A DNA stretch of 45,085 nt from Flavobacteriales bacterium. Lineage in GTDB: Bacteria; Bacteroidota; Bacteroidia; Flavobacteriales_D; Crocinitomicaceae. Positions 34,249-42,508 of the stretch are shown in pieces (positions within the stretch are counted from its first letter, which is position 1; the number at the start of each line of letters is the position of its first letter). Position numbers and translations under genes: made by a program. The DNA is taken from assembly GCA_947449575.1 (NCBI GenBank), contig CANFRV010000027.1:1-45085 (forward strand). Direction: 5' to 3'. The notes under the pieces are model-generated. The model was not told the DNA's origin. It worked only from the letters and a program-made list of their open reading frames with translations, and made no database searches.

Positions 34249-35933
34249 CAATAGGAGGTGTTTGGCAACTTCTAGCAGGCTTAGGGATATTTCTATATGG
34301 AATAGTTCAATTAGAAGAAGCTTTAAATAAAATAGCTGGAAGAGCTTTTAAACTATTTCTTAGGAGGCATACGGATAAAAAACTGAGTGCTATTTTCAGT
34401 GGCGCAATTGTATCAGCGGTTTTACAAAGTGGGTCGGTTATCAAATTTATCATTTTAAGTTTTGTAGGCAGCGGCGTGATTAGTATTCGCAACGCCCTTG
34501 CTGTTGTTTTAGGTTCGAATTTAGGTTCAACTTTGAGTGGATGGCTGGTTGCAGCGGTTGGTTTTAAATTCAATATTGAAGCATTATCATTTCCATTTAT
34601 TGGTCTAGCTGGTATTGGTTTGATTTTTTTTTCTGAACATGAAAAAATTCGTCAAATTGCAAAATTTTTAATGGGGCAGGGCCTTTTGTTTTTAGGTTTA
34701 TGGTTCATGCAGGATAGCATTTATTCGCTGGTACATAATTTTGATTTTACGCCTTACCTTCATTTTAATAGGTTTTTCTTCGTTGTATTGGGTTTTATAA
34801 TCACTGTTCTTATTCAATCAAGCACAGCAACAATGGTTATTGCGCTTAGTGCGTTAAATGCCCGTTTGATCCCTTTTGAGGTCGCTGTAACAATTATTAT
34901 TGGGTCGGAGTTGGGAGCAACGATAAAAATAATTTTAGGAACAATCAGAGGTGTGGTGGCAAAGAAACAAGTTGTTTTTGGCGATTTTATTTTTAATATG
35001 ACAATTACAGCTTTTGCATTTATTTTCACTTCTCCGCTTATACTTCTTGTCAGAAAAATAGTTGGAACGGATGAACCTCTCATTGGATTAGCATTATTTC
35101 AGAGTATTATTAATTTGATGGGGATCATTTTATTCTATCCATTTTTAAACATTATTAGTAATTTTCTACAAATGCACATTATTGAAAGGAAAATAAATAC
35201 GACCTATTTTATACAAAATGCAAGTCCAAAAGACCCGGAAGCCGTTTTAGAGGCGCTAGAGAAAGAAGTCCTACTTTTTATTTGCAGAGTAATTAGCTTA
35301 AATTTAGACGCATTCAAATTGGGACATGTTCAGATTGAATTCACTCCTTCAATAAGAGATTTTGTTATTGATAACAATTATCTATCAATGACTTACGATG
35401 AAAAATATAATCTTGTCAAACATGTGGAAGGAGAAATTTTATTATTGTACACCAAAACGAGTGAGGAAAAAATAGAAAAAATGGACTTATCGCGTTTGAA
35501 TCAGTTAATTTCTGCAGTTAAAAATGCGATGTATTCATCTAAAAGTATCAAAGATATTCGACATGATCGCTATGATCTCAAAGAATCAGCTGTTGATGAT
35601 ATGTTTGAGCATTATCAATTTTTGCAAACGCAGTTACGTTATTTTTACGAGCAGGTAAGCACTTTCTTTGCGCATGCTGAAAAACAACAAAATTGCTACG
35701 ATGACTTGGTGCAATTAATGAATCAAATACAAAAAGATTATGATCTTAGTATGCAACAGATTTATAAAAAATCTGGAAATGGGACTCTGAATAATCTTGA
35801 AATTTCCACTTTGTTAAATATGAGTCGTGAAATTTATTCTTCTAACAAAGCAATTATTTATGCATTCAAGGCCTTTTTTTTAAATCCTATCCTGGCAGAA
35901 AAATTTGAAAATATTCCAGCTGCTGTCAAATAA
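34245..35933 (+). CDS. Na/Pi-cotransporter-family membrane protein
   Basis: The 562-residue protein has the Na+/Pi cotransporter II fold as two inverted halves (about 1-310), then a PhoU-like helical cytoplasmic region (about 320-545). The second half keeps the QSST motif (LIQSSTATMVIALSALNA) and GSELGATIK. In the first half the usual QSSS is QSGS (VLQSGSVIKFI) and GANIGTT is GSNLGST, so its transport site may be altered. Family members move phosphate or act with phosphate control. The start overlaps the upstream coiled-coil gene by 4 bp. 172 bp of promoter-like sequence separates it from the BON genes. Confidence 0.88.
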   Translation: MTIGGVWQLLAGLGIFLYGIVQLEEALNKIAGRAFKLFLRRHTDKKLSAIFSGAIVSAVLQSGSVIKFIILSFVGSGVISIRNALAVVLGSNLGSTLSGWLVAAVGFKFNIEALSFPFIGLAGIGLIFFSEHEKIRQIAKFLMGQGLLFLGLWFMQDSIYSLVHNFDFTPYLHFNRFFFVVLGFIITVLIQSSTATMVIALSALNARLIPFEVAVTIIIGSELGATIKIILGTIRGVVAKKQVVFGDFIFNMTITAFAFIFTSPLILLVRKIVGTDEPLIGLALFQSIINLMGIILFYPFLNIISNFLQMHIIERKINTTYFIQNASPKDPEAVLEALEKEVLLFICRVISLNLDAFKLGHVQIEFTPSIRDFVIDNNYLSMTYDEKYNLVKHVEGEILLLYTKTSEEKIEKMDLSRLNQLISAVKNAMYSSKSIKDIRHDRYDLKESAVDDMFEHYQFLQTQLRYFYEQVSTFFAHAEKQQNCYDDLVQLMNQIQKDYDLSMQQIYKKSGNGTLNNLEISTLLNMSREIYSSNKAIIYAFKAFFLNPILAEKFENIPAAVK

Positions 35934-35973
35934 ATGGCTATTTAGGGTTTGAACAATGTCACGTAGATCTTTA

Positions 35974-36034
35974 TTATTAACGGAGAATCTCATGTTATTA
36001 ACCTAGTTGCAAAATATCATTCGAAATCAGGTTA
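35974..36034 (+). promoter_or_regulatory. repeat-bearing control region of BON gene 1
   Basis: TTATTAAC occurs at 35974-35981 and again at 35995-36002 (21-bp spacing, two helix turns). TCATGTTATT (35990-35999) recurs upstream of BON gene 2 (36816-36825). TCAGGTTA (36027-36034) recurs before the regulator gene (42992-42999). Together they look like regulator binding sites. Confidence 0.4.
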
Positions 36035-36105
36035 AAAGTCATGATTAATCTATTAAACAACTAGTTATTTTGTTTTCAAATACAAATAAATTAAATAGTT
36101 AAAAG

Positions 36106-36786
36106 ATGAAAACAGATTTAGAAATTCAAAACAATGTAATCGAAGAGCTGAAATGGGAATCCTTTCTAAAGTCTTCTGATATAGGTGTGTCTGTCATTGA
36201 TGGTGTTGTAACACTGACGGGGTTTGTAGATAGTTACAGTAAAATAAGATTAGCAGAAAGTGTTGTGTTTCGGATAGTAGGAGTGAAGGCTATTGCTGAA
36301 GATATAATCGTACGATTTGATACAGATGAAAAGATCAGTGATTCGGAAATTGCTGAAGCAGTGGACAACGTCCTAAAATTCCAAACGCACAGTAATAGAG
36401 AAAATATCAAGGTGAAAGTAGAAGATGGATGGGTGACATTAACGGGCGAAGTGAACTTGTTTTATGAAAAAAAAACAATACGCAAATTAATTGAAAATAT
36501 TAAAGGCGTAAAGGCGATTAGTAATCAGTTAATCATAACTACAAAAGCAAGTTTTGACCCAAAAAAGATTAAAAGTGCAATTATGGCTGCATTTCACAGA
36601 AGTGCCACAATTGAAGCAAATAGTATCATTGTAAGTGGTCTAAAAAATAAAGTGATTTTGAGAGGAGTTGTTCACTCAAATGCTGAAAAACAAGAAGCTG
36701 AAAGAGTGGCATGGAATGCTCCAGGTATTTTGGAGGTGGATAATCGATTAGAAGTTGTTTTACCAGTGATAGATTTAACACATTAA
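36106..36786 (+). CDS. triple-BON-domain protein 1
   Basis: The 226-residue protein consists of three BON domains at about residues 3-70, 77-145 and 148-220. Each has the Gly-x-Val-x-Leu-x-Gly-x-Val hairpin (DGVVTLTGFVDS; DGWVTLTGEVNL; NKVILRGVVHS) and the GV-x-x-I helix-strand end. BON domains occur in OsmY and mechanosensitive channels and are thought to bind membranes or small ligands. Unlike OsmY there is no signal peptide, so a cytoplasmic location is expected. The first of three tandem paralogues; it lies after repeated motifs that may bind a shared regulator. Confidence 0.9.
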   Translation: MKTDLEIQNNVIEELKWESFLKSSDIGVSVIDGVVTLTGFVDSYSKIRLAESVVFRIVGVKAIAEDIIVRFDTDEKISDSEIAEAVDNVLKFQTHSNRENIKVKVEDGWVTLTGEVNLFYEKKTIRKLIENIKGVKAISNQLIITTKASFDPKKIKSAIMAAFHRSATIEANSIIVSGLKNKVILRGVVHSNAEKQEAERVAWNAPGILEVDNRLEVVLPVIDLTH

Positions 36787-36806
36787 GTAAAAGTCAGCAG
36801 CGTCTT

Positions 36807-36825
36807 TGACACTTGTCATGTTATT
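36807..36825 (+). promoter_or_regulatory. operator-like sites upstream of BON gene 2
   Basis: TGACACTTGTCA (36808-36819) is a perfect 5-2-5 palindrome. It overlaps TCATGTTATT (36816-36825), which also occurs before BON gene 1. Confidence 0.4.
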
Positions 36826-36894
36826 GCTTTAACTCAATAACTTTCTTTGTCAAACAGTAAAATGAAATAATAATAATTTTTTAAAAAAAACAAA

Positions 36895-37566
36895 ATGAAA
36901 ACAGATTTAGAAATCCAAAAAGATGTAATTGACGAATTAAAATGGGAGTCATACATTAAATCATCTGATATCGGAGTGGCCGTTTCAAATGGAGTAGTAA
37001 CGCTTTCAGGAACCGTTGATTTATTTAGCAAAAAGAAATCAATTGAAAACGCTGCATATCGTGTAGCGGGTGTTAGAGCAGTTGCCGAAGATATCAAAGT
37101 TCAATTTGGCCCCACTTTCGTGAAAAGTGATACAGAAATTGCACAAGCAGTATTGAATGGTCTTAAATGGCATAGTATTATTCCTCAAGACAAAATTAAA
37201 ATAAAAGTTGAGGATGGATGGGTAACTACAACAGGTGAAGTGGAATGGATGTATGAAAAAAATGCAGTAAAAAATGCAATTGAAAACATCATTGGAGTGA
37301 AAGGTGTGAGTAATTTAATTACGCTTAAGTTAAGAGATAGAGTTGATACTAGTGATGTTAAAAGAAAAATAGAAGATTCTTTTAAGCGGAACGCAACTAT
37401 TGATGCTGATAATATTTTTATCGAAAGCATCAACAATAAAGTGGTCTTAAAAGGTACTGTTCGTTCGTATGCTGAAAAAAGAGATGCAGAACATGCTGCT
37501 TGGAACGCACAAGGTGTAACGATCGTTGAAAACAACTTGGAAGTGAGAGTTCCTGTAGCTTATTAA
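36895..37566 (+). CDS. triple-BON-domain protein 2
   Basis: The 223-residue paralogue of the preceding gene has three BON domains (about 3-70, 77-145, 148-220). Glycine-hairpin motifs are NGVVTLSGTVDL, DGWVTTTGEVEW and NKVVLKGTVRS. The second domain has Thr in place of the usual aliphatic residue at one strand position (VTTTGE). The N-terminus MKTDLEIQKDVIDELKWES is nearly identical to copies 1 and 3, showing tandem duplication. No signal peptide is present. It has its own upstream gap of 108 bp with an operator-like palindrome, and only 29 bp separate it from BON gene 3. Confidence 0.9.
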   Translation: MKTDLEIQKDVIDELKWESYIKSSDIGVAVSNGVVTLSGTVDLFSKKKSIENAAYRVAGVRAVAEDIKVQFGPTFVKSDTEIAQAVLNGLKWHSIIPQDKIKIKVEDGWVTTTGEVEWMYEKNAVKNAIENIIGVKGVSNLITLKLRDRVDTSDVKRKIEDSFKRNATIDADNIFIESINNKVVLKGTVRSYAEKRDAEHAAWNAQGVTIVENNLEVRVPVAY

Positions 37567-37595
37567 TTGGTGATACTAACTTAAAATTAAAAAAA

Positions 37596-38264
37596 ATGAA
37601 AACAGATTTAGAAATCCAAAAAAATGTTCAGGAGGAATTGAAGTGGGAACCTTCGATTAATGCATCTGAGATTGGCGTAGCAGTTAGTAATGGGATTGTA
37701 ACATTGACTGGTTATGTGGACACATTTTCGAAGCGAAAAATTGCTAAAAATGCCGCACAACGAGTTGTAGGAGTGAAAGCAGTGGCGGAAGATATTGTGG
37801 TTAAATTACTTAGTTCTAGTAAAAAAACAGATACAGATATTGCTCAAGCGGTGGTTAATGCTCTCAAATGGCACGCATCAGTTCAAGAAAATAGAATTAA
37901 AGTAACGGTTGAAAATGGTTGGGTATCATTGGAAGGAACTGTGAATTGGGCTTTTGAAAAAGAAGCTGCCAAATTAGCAATAGAAAATCTAATGGGAGTA
38001 ATAGGTGTAAGCAATCTTATCACAATCGAACCTAAAGTTTCTACCACGGATGTAAAAGCAAAAATACGCTCCGCTTTTCAACGGAATTCTAGTATTGATG
38101 CAAACAATATCATCGTAGAAACGATTGGGAGCTCAGTGATTTTAACTGGAACCGTTCGGTCTTTCGCTGAAAAGCAAGATGCAGAAGATGCAGCTTACAA
38201 AGCAATAGGCATAACGGACGTTGATAACCAATTAGAAGTAAAAATACCTGTATTAGCTTTTTAA
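37596..38264 (+). CDS. triple-BON-domain protein 3
   Basis: The 222-residue third copy has BON hairpins NGIVTLTGYVDT, NGWVSLEGTVNW and SSVILTGTVRS at positions equivalent to the other two. It starts 29 bp after copy 2, so copies 2 and 3 are likely cotranscribed. The start context shares about 30 bp with copy 2, the highest DNA identity in the triplet, and suggests that the 2/3 duplication is the more recent. No signal peptide or membrane segment. hsp20 follows after 97 bp. Confidence 0.9.
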   Translation: MKTDLEIQKNVQEELKWEPSINASEIGVAVSNGIVTLTGYVDTFSKRKIAKNAAQRVVGVKAVAEDIVVKLLSSSKKTDTDIAQAVVNALKWHASVQENRIKVTVENGWVSLEGTVNWAFEKEAAKLAIENLMGVIGVSNLITIEPKVSTTDVKAKIRSAFQRNSSIDANNIIVETIGSSVILTGTVRSFAEKQDAEDAAYKAIGITDVDNQLEVKIPVLAF

Positions 38265-38300
38265 AATCAGTGAAAGTTAATGCGAAAAGCACTTGTGGAT

Positions 38301-38310
38301 AGGTTATTAA
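38301..38310 (+). promoter_or_regulatory. AGGTTATTAA motif upstream of hsp20
   Basis: AGGTTATTAA lies about 52 nt before the hsp20 ATG. The same 10-mer occurs at 42994-43003, just upstream of the -7 box of the receiver-Crp gene, and GTTATTAAC occurs before BON gene 1. Confidence 0.35.
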
Positions 38311-38361
38311 AATAGGTTGATCCATCGGTAAATAGTTAATAAATAAATTAAATTAAAAGTT

Positions 38362-38808
38362 ATGACATTAGTAGTTAAGCGAAATGGAAACATGTTTCCA
38401 AGAATCATGAATGATATTTTTGAAACAAGTCCATTTTTTGGGACAGATGTATTGGATGCAAATATGGATTTTTCTGTCCAAGCTCCTTCGGTGAATATCA
38501 TTGAAAACAACAAAGAATTCAAAGTTGAATTAGCGGCTCCAGGCCTATCAAAAAAAGATTTCAAGATAGAAATAGAAAATGGAGTACTTTCTATTAGTTC
38601 TGAGATTGAAGAGGAAAGAGAAGAGGAAGACGAAAATTACAAAAGAAGAGAATTTTCTTACAACAGTTTCTCTCGTTCTTTCCAGTTGCCTGAAGATGTA
38701 TTAGCGGATAAAATTGATGCTAAATATGAAGGAGGTATTTTGAAATTAAACATTCCTAAAAAGGAAGTTACCGTATCTAAACCAAAAAAAGAAATCAAGG
38801 TTTCTTAA
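38362..38808 (+). CDS. small heat shock protein, Hsp20/alpha-crystallin family
   Basis: The 148-residue chaperone holds unfolding proteins. The alpha-crystallin domain (about 40-135) includes PSVNIIENNKEFKVELAAPG, an acidic EEEREEEDENYKRREFSYNSF loop, the FSRSFQLPEDV strand and the A-x-x-x-x-G-I-L-x-L signature AKYEGGILKLNIPKKE (about 116-131). The N-terminal arm and C-terminal extension are short. It sits between the BON genes and the baeRF gene and is followed by its own strong terminator. Confidence 0.95.
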   Translation: MTLVVKRNGNMFPRIMNDIFETSPFFGTDVLDANMDFSVQAPSVNIIENNKEFKVELAAPGLSKKDFKIEIENGVLSISSEIEEEREEEDENYKRREFSYNSFSRSFQLPEDVLADKIDAKYEGGILKLNIPKKEVTVSKPKKEIKVS

Positions 38809-38823
38809 GTAGATTTAGCTAGG

Positions 38824-38852
38824 AAGCCAGCCTACATGGCTGGCTTTTTTTT
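38824..38852 (+). terminator. hsp20 terminator
   Basis: AAGCCAGCC pairs with GGCTGGCTT around TACAT, followed by T8. It ends the BON-hsp20 side before the baeRF gene. Confidence 0.9.
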
Positions 38853-38869
38853 ATAAAAAATTAAAAAAA

Positions 38870-39952
38870 ATGAAAGACATTACACTTGTAAATACAAAAA
38901 CATCAGCACCGTCGGTTTCTTTAATTGTTTCTACAGATAATAAATATCCTCAGTACATTTTAAGCGAAAAAAAACTGACAACACTGTTAAAAAAAGTAGA
39001 GGTTGATTTAAGAAAAAAATTCACGGAAGAACAAATTGATTTAGTCGTGAGTAAATTGAAAAGTTTAATCTTGAAAATTGATCATAAACAATTATCAAAA
39101 ACATTGGCCATTTTTGCTTCTGCCGAAAAAGAAAGAATTATTTATCTTCCTTTTTCCGTTGAAGAAAAATACATTATAGATTCTTCATTTGAAGTCAGAG
39201 ATTTACTGTATTCGATTAAAAAAAATGTGGATTATTTGGTTTTATTGATTGATAGCCATCAACCGCAAATTTATTTTGGCTACAATTCAACGTTGGTCAA
39301 ATTAGAAACAAATAATTTACCTTCTGGTGCTGAAGAACTTGAGCGTGACTATCCAAGTAGGGTTTCTAATTTTTCGGATGCCGTCACTTTAAAAGAAATT
39401 AACCTAGATAAATATTTACGAAACATTGACAGTGAATTAACCGCCTTACTCAATGAAATAGATACTTCAGTTATTGTTTTGGGGGTAAAAAAAACGCTAG
39501 GACATTTTAAGAAAATTACTAAAAACAGAAAAAAAATTACCAATTATATCGAAGGAAATCATCAACATAGTTCAAAAGAAGATATCTATAGATCTATTGA
39601 GGGGATTATTCTAGAAAAAGGGGAAGATGATCAACAAAAAACGATAGATAGTATTGATCAAGCGATGAGCAGTAAACAATGCGTGTATGGTATAGAAAAT
39701 GTGTGGAGAGCTGTGGCCGAAAAAAGGGGAGGGGAATTGATTGTTGAAAAAGATTATATGTGTCAAGCTGTTATTGGAACTGATAAATATTCTTTGATTA
39801 CGGAAGGTTTTGATTCCGAGAGAGAAAATATAATGCAGGACGCAGTAGATGATTTAATAGAACTTGTGATTGAAAACGGGGGAGATGTTTCGTTTGTCAA
39901 CAATGGGAAATTGGAGGATTATAATAAAATAGCACTTTTAACATATTATTAA
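38870..39952 (+). CDS. baeRF-like protein (bacterial eRF1/pelota-related)
   Basis: The 360-residue protein resembles the bacterial archaeo-eukaryotic release-factor-like families (baeRF). The mid-domain strand VDYLVLLIDSHQPQIYFGYN (about 119-138) and the C-terminal end NGGDVSFVNNGKLEDYNKIALLTYY (about 336-360) match the eRF1 domain 2/3 pattern, the latter being the 'V-x-F-V-x-x-G-x-L-x-x-Y-x-x-IA' stretch. A GGQ motif is not evident. Known baeRF proteins are predicted to act on stalled or resting ribosomes. It follows the hsp20 terminator, and a GyrI-like gene starts 12 bp later, so they are cotranscribed. Class is called from pattern, not alignment. Confidence 0.7.
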   Translation: MKDITLVNTKTSAPSVSLIVSTDNKYPQYILSEKKLTTLLKKVEVDLRKKFTEEQIDLVVSKLKSLILKIDHKQLSKTLAIFASAEKERIIYLPFSVEEKYIIDSSFEVRDLLYSIKKNVDYLVLLIDSHQPQIYFGYNSTLVKLETNNLPSGAEELERDYPSRVSNFSDAVTLKEINLDKYLRNIDSELTALLNEIDTSVIVLGVKKTLGHFKKITKNRKKITNYIEGNHQHSSKEDIYRSIEGIILEKGEDDQQKTIDSIDQAMSSKQCVYGIENVWRAVAEKRGGELIVEKDYMCQAVIGTDKYSLITEGFDSERENIMQDAVDDLIELVIENGGDVSFVNNGKLEDYNKIALLTYY

Positions 39953-39964
39953 ATTAGGTAAGGA

Positions 39965-40513
39965 ATGAAAATTTTAAAAATTATCTTAATATCAGCAGTG
40001 AGTTTACTAATTAGTCTCTTGCTTTTTGGCTGGTTTATCGGTTTTTTCAAGAATATGAAAGTGAAAGAAAAGGAAGAAGGCGGCTTTACTGTTGCGGGGT
40101 TAAAATATACGGGACCCTATTCTACTACTGCAAAATATATGGCTCAAGTGGAACAAAAACTAATTAAATTGGGGATTATGCCTAATAGAGAATTTGGAAT
40201 TTATTACGATAATCCACAAACAAGTAGCCCAGAGAATTGCAGGAGCTATGTCGGCTGCATTATTCGGGAGGAAGATTATGATAAAATCCCCGAACTAATT
40301 TCAACAGGTTTGATCGTTGATACGGTACCAAAAGGAAAAGCCATATTTACTGAATTTTCATTAAGAAATAGCGTCTCTTTTATGTTAGGAGCAATGAAGG
40401 CATATCCATTAATGTCAAAATATTTATCAACGAAAGGATACAAAGCAACAATGTCTATCGAAATATATGATTTAGTCGACAGAAAAATTACCTATTTGAT
40501 GCAATATGAATGA
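39965..40513 (+). CDS. membrane-anchored GyrI-like domain protein
   Basis: The 182-residue protein has one N-terminal membrane segment (about 3-26, LKIILISAVSLLISLLLFGW) and a soluble domain (about 38-180) with the GyrI/SOUL-type pattern: VAGLKYTGPYS, FGIYYDNP, then a final YDLVDRKITYLMQYE strand, in which the usual last 'hxhxxPh' is reduced. GyrI-like domains bind small molecules; the arrangement of a TM anchor plus GyrI domain is known for eukaryotic TEX264. It is 12 bp after the baeRF gene and 17 bp before the patatin-like gene, consistent with one operon. Confidence 0.72.
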   Translation: MKILKIILISAVSLLISLLLFGWFIGFFKNMKVKEKEEGGFTVAGLKYTGPYSTTAKYMAQVEQKLIKLGIMPNREFGIYYDNPQTSSPENCRSYVGCIIREEDYDKIPELISTGLIVDTVPKGKAIFTEFSLRNSVSFMLGAMKAYPLMSKYLSTKGYKATMSIEIYDLVDRKITYLMQYE

Positions 40514-40530
40514 ATAAATAGTTGGAAATC

Positions 40531-41286
40531 ATGGAAAATAGAAAAATTGGATTGGTATTATCCGAATGTGGAGCAAGAGGAATTGCACATATTGGAGTAT
40601 TGAAAGCTTTAGAAGAACTCAATATGAAACCGGATATTATTTCAGGAACAAGTTTTGGCGCGATCATTGGTGCGTTCTACGCGGCTGGTTATTCTATTCC
40701 TGAAATTACAGAAATTGTAACAAGAAATACTATTTTTCAACTACGCGATCTATCTTTTACTCATGATGGTTTGTCTCATTTGAATGAAAATGCTTTTCGT
40801 AGATATTTTAAGAAAAAAACGATGGAAGATCTGAAAATTCCATTTTATATTGCTGGCGCTAATTTATCAAGAAGTAATACAATTATTTTTTCAACGGGTG
40901 ATTTAGTAAAAGCGATGATTGCGTCCTTACTTATCCCTCGTTTGTATCAGCCAATTTTTTATAAAAACGTGCAAAGAACAAATGGAGTAGATACGAACTC
41001 ATTTCCTGTTGATCCTCTTCTTGGGAAATGTGATTTTATAATTGGTGTTTACGCAAATCCTTTAGCAAAAATAAGAATTATCTCTAGTGAAATTAATGTT
41101 CTTGATAGAAGATATAATCTCAGTGCTTATAAAAATGTGCAAGTGAAAAAAGTGCTTTGTGACTTATTTATTGAACCAACATTACTCTTGAAATACAGAA
41201 TGTTTAATTTTAAACAGGCCAATGAATTAATCGAGATTGGTTATCAATATACAATGGGTTTTAAAGAGAAAATGGCAATTGTTTAG
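40531..41286 (+). CDS. patatin-like protein with degenerate catalytic motifs
   Basis: The roughly 251-residue patatin-fold protein keeps the nucleophile elbow G-x-S-x-G (SGTSFGAIIGA). The oxyanion motif, normally G-G-G-x-R-G, reads E-C-G-A-R-G (LSECGARGIAHIGV). The Asp of the DG[GA] dyad is Asn (TNGVDTNSFPV instead of the usual DGGVVNNLPV), and the ASSAIPG stretch reads ASLLIPR. Two active-site elements are thus altered in an otherwise intact frame, which suggests a non-enzymatic or changed function. The TTG at 40522 is rejected in favour of the ATG at 40531. It is the last gene of the baeRF-GyrI operon. Confidence 0.9.
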   Translation: MENRKIGLVLSECGARGIAHIGVLKALEELNMKPDIISGTSFGAIIGAFYAAGYSIPEITEIVTRNTIFQLRDLSFTHDGLSHLNENAFRRYFKKKTMEDLKIPFYIAGANLSRSNTIIFSTGDLVKAMIASLLIPRLYQPIFYKNVQRTNGVDTNSFPVDPLLGKCDFIIGVYANPLAKIRIISSEINVLDRRYNLSAYKNVQVKKVLCDLFIEPTLLLKYRMFNFKQANELIEIGYQYTMGFKEKMAIV

Positions 41287-41317
41287 TCACTCTCGATTTT
41301 AAGTAGAAGAGCGGAAG

Positions 41318-41343
41318 GCGATCAATTTTTGATCGCTTTTTTT
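41318..41343 (+). terminator. terminator of the baeRF-GyrI-patatin operon
   Basis: GCGATCAA pairs with TTGATCGC around a TTT loop and is followed by T7. Confidence 0.88.
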
Positions 41344-41418
41344 ATGGATCGTTATACAGGAATATTTAATTATAGTTTTTCGCTGGAGTTCTAATCCTTC
41401 GAAAAAGAATATAAAATC

Positions 41419-42078
41419 CTACAAATGCTTTTCCTTTGTGGAATCAATAATATTTAAAAGTATGTAATAAACGGCAACACTCATTAAGGCAGAAAAGAAG
41501 CACCAAACGGAAATTATATACGCTCCATAGAAAAGAACGGTTATTCCGAATGAGATGGAAATAAGCCAGCCTAACAAACTCATTTTTTTGAATTGAGAAA
41601 AAAATGGAGGAAAGACACTTACTAATACATAAAAAATACCGGCAAAATGATGGAGATAATTCTTGTTGTTAAATGTGTATTTAATGTGGTGTCCAACTAT
41701 TTCTGAAGATACCGTTTCTGTCGATAACCGAAAAGCAAGTGTAATGGAAAGAAGGATTCCGATTAGCAACAGAATCTGTAAAGGTTTTGCGGATTTTCGA
41801 TCTTTTTCAAGCAGGAAAATGGAAAGAGGAACCCACGTTGGCCAAATTACTTGTGCGAAAAGTAGAAATAAATAGGTGAAAAATTGATGCCATGGCCCAA
41901 ATGTAGCATTGGAAAATGATAGCCAAACAAAGCCCTCAGCAATTTGCTGGACGGCAAAAAGAAGAGGTATTACTGCAAAAATAATTTGTGCTGGAGTTTG
42001 AGCTTTCTTAATGGTTGCAATGCCAATTATTGATAGAACTGCTCCTGAAATAAAACTTGCTTCGGTAGAAAAACACAT
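41419..42078 (-). CDS. DUF6629-like multipass membrane protein
   Basis: The 219-residue protein has about seven hydrophobic segments and begins MCFSTEASFISGAVLSIIG, matching the conserved MCFSxxASF-x-x-G start of an uncharacterised integral membrane family (DUF6629 as I recall the name). Conserved-looking blocks include FAVQQIAEGFVW and FAQVIWPTWVPLSI. No transport or enzymatic motif was recognised. It is transcribed opposite to the island's main operons, after the terminator at 41318-41343. The function is unknown; a homologous set in Bacteroidota is likely but not tested. Confidence 0.75.
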   Translation of the reverse strand: MCFSTEASFISGAVLSIIGIATIKKAQTPAQIIFAVIPLLFAVQQIAEGFVWLSFSNATFGPWHQFFTYLFLLFAQVIWPTWVPLSIFLLEKDRKSAKPLQILLLIGILLSITLAFRLSTETVSSEIVGHHIKYTFNNKNYLHHFAGIFYVLVSVFPPFFSQFKKMSLLGWLISISFGITVLFYGAYIISVWCFFSALMSVAVYYILLNIIDSTKEKHL

Positions 42079-42133
42079 ATATTCTAGTTGTATGTACTGT
42101 TAATTATTTTACACTCTTTTTTCAATAGTTGTT

Positions 42134-42508
42134 CTAAATGCGTATTCGATTTTTTGTAGTAAAAAAATGATTGGTCACTAAATCTACCTGCATTCTTGCT
42201 ACTTTTGGATTATAGCATTCTCCATTCAAGCACACCAAATGGTAAGCTAAAGGTGATATTTTCCAATCATATACGAGTCCTTCTTTTGAACTTTTATAAA
42301 TTTGCATAAAGTTCCCTTCTAGTGGTAATCCAACGTTGAGGCATAGTTCCATCGCTCGTTTCACCGCCTCATGAAACTCAGTTGTATTTTTAAAATTCAT
42401 TTCATTGGCAGCTTCAGAGGCGTAAAATATTAATTCTAATTCGCGGATTTTTTTTATAAATTCCTCAATGATTGAGTGGTTTATTTGTTTTGCTATAATT
42501 CGGTTCAT
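42134..42508 (-). CDS. conserved protein of unknown function in stress island
   Basis: The 124-residue cytoplasmic protein is mostly helical at the N-terminus (IIAKQINHSIIEEFIKKIREL) with the strikingly specific blocks FYASEAANEMNFKNTTEFHEA (about 27-48) and LPLEGNFMQIYKSSKEG (about 61-77), then YDWKISPLAYHLVCLNGE (about 80-97). No signal, metal or nuclease motif was recognised. It lies 55 bp upstream of the membrane-protein gene on the same strand, so both may share a transcript starting in the 600-bp control region that also drives the receiver-Crp gene in the other direction. Confidence 0.78.
   Translation of the reverse strand: MNRIIAKQINHSIIEEFIKKIRELELIFYASEAANEMNFKNTTEFHEAVKRAMELCLNVGLPLEGNFMQIYKSSKEGLVYDWKISPLAYHLVCLNGECYNPKVARMQVDLVTNHFFTTKNRIRI

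Noticed and set aside
37185-37535. 116-codon frame antisense to BON gene 2
   Set aside because: Shadow of a well-supported BON gene; low-complexity translation.
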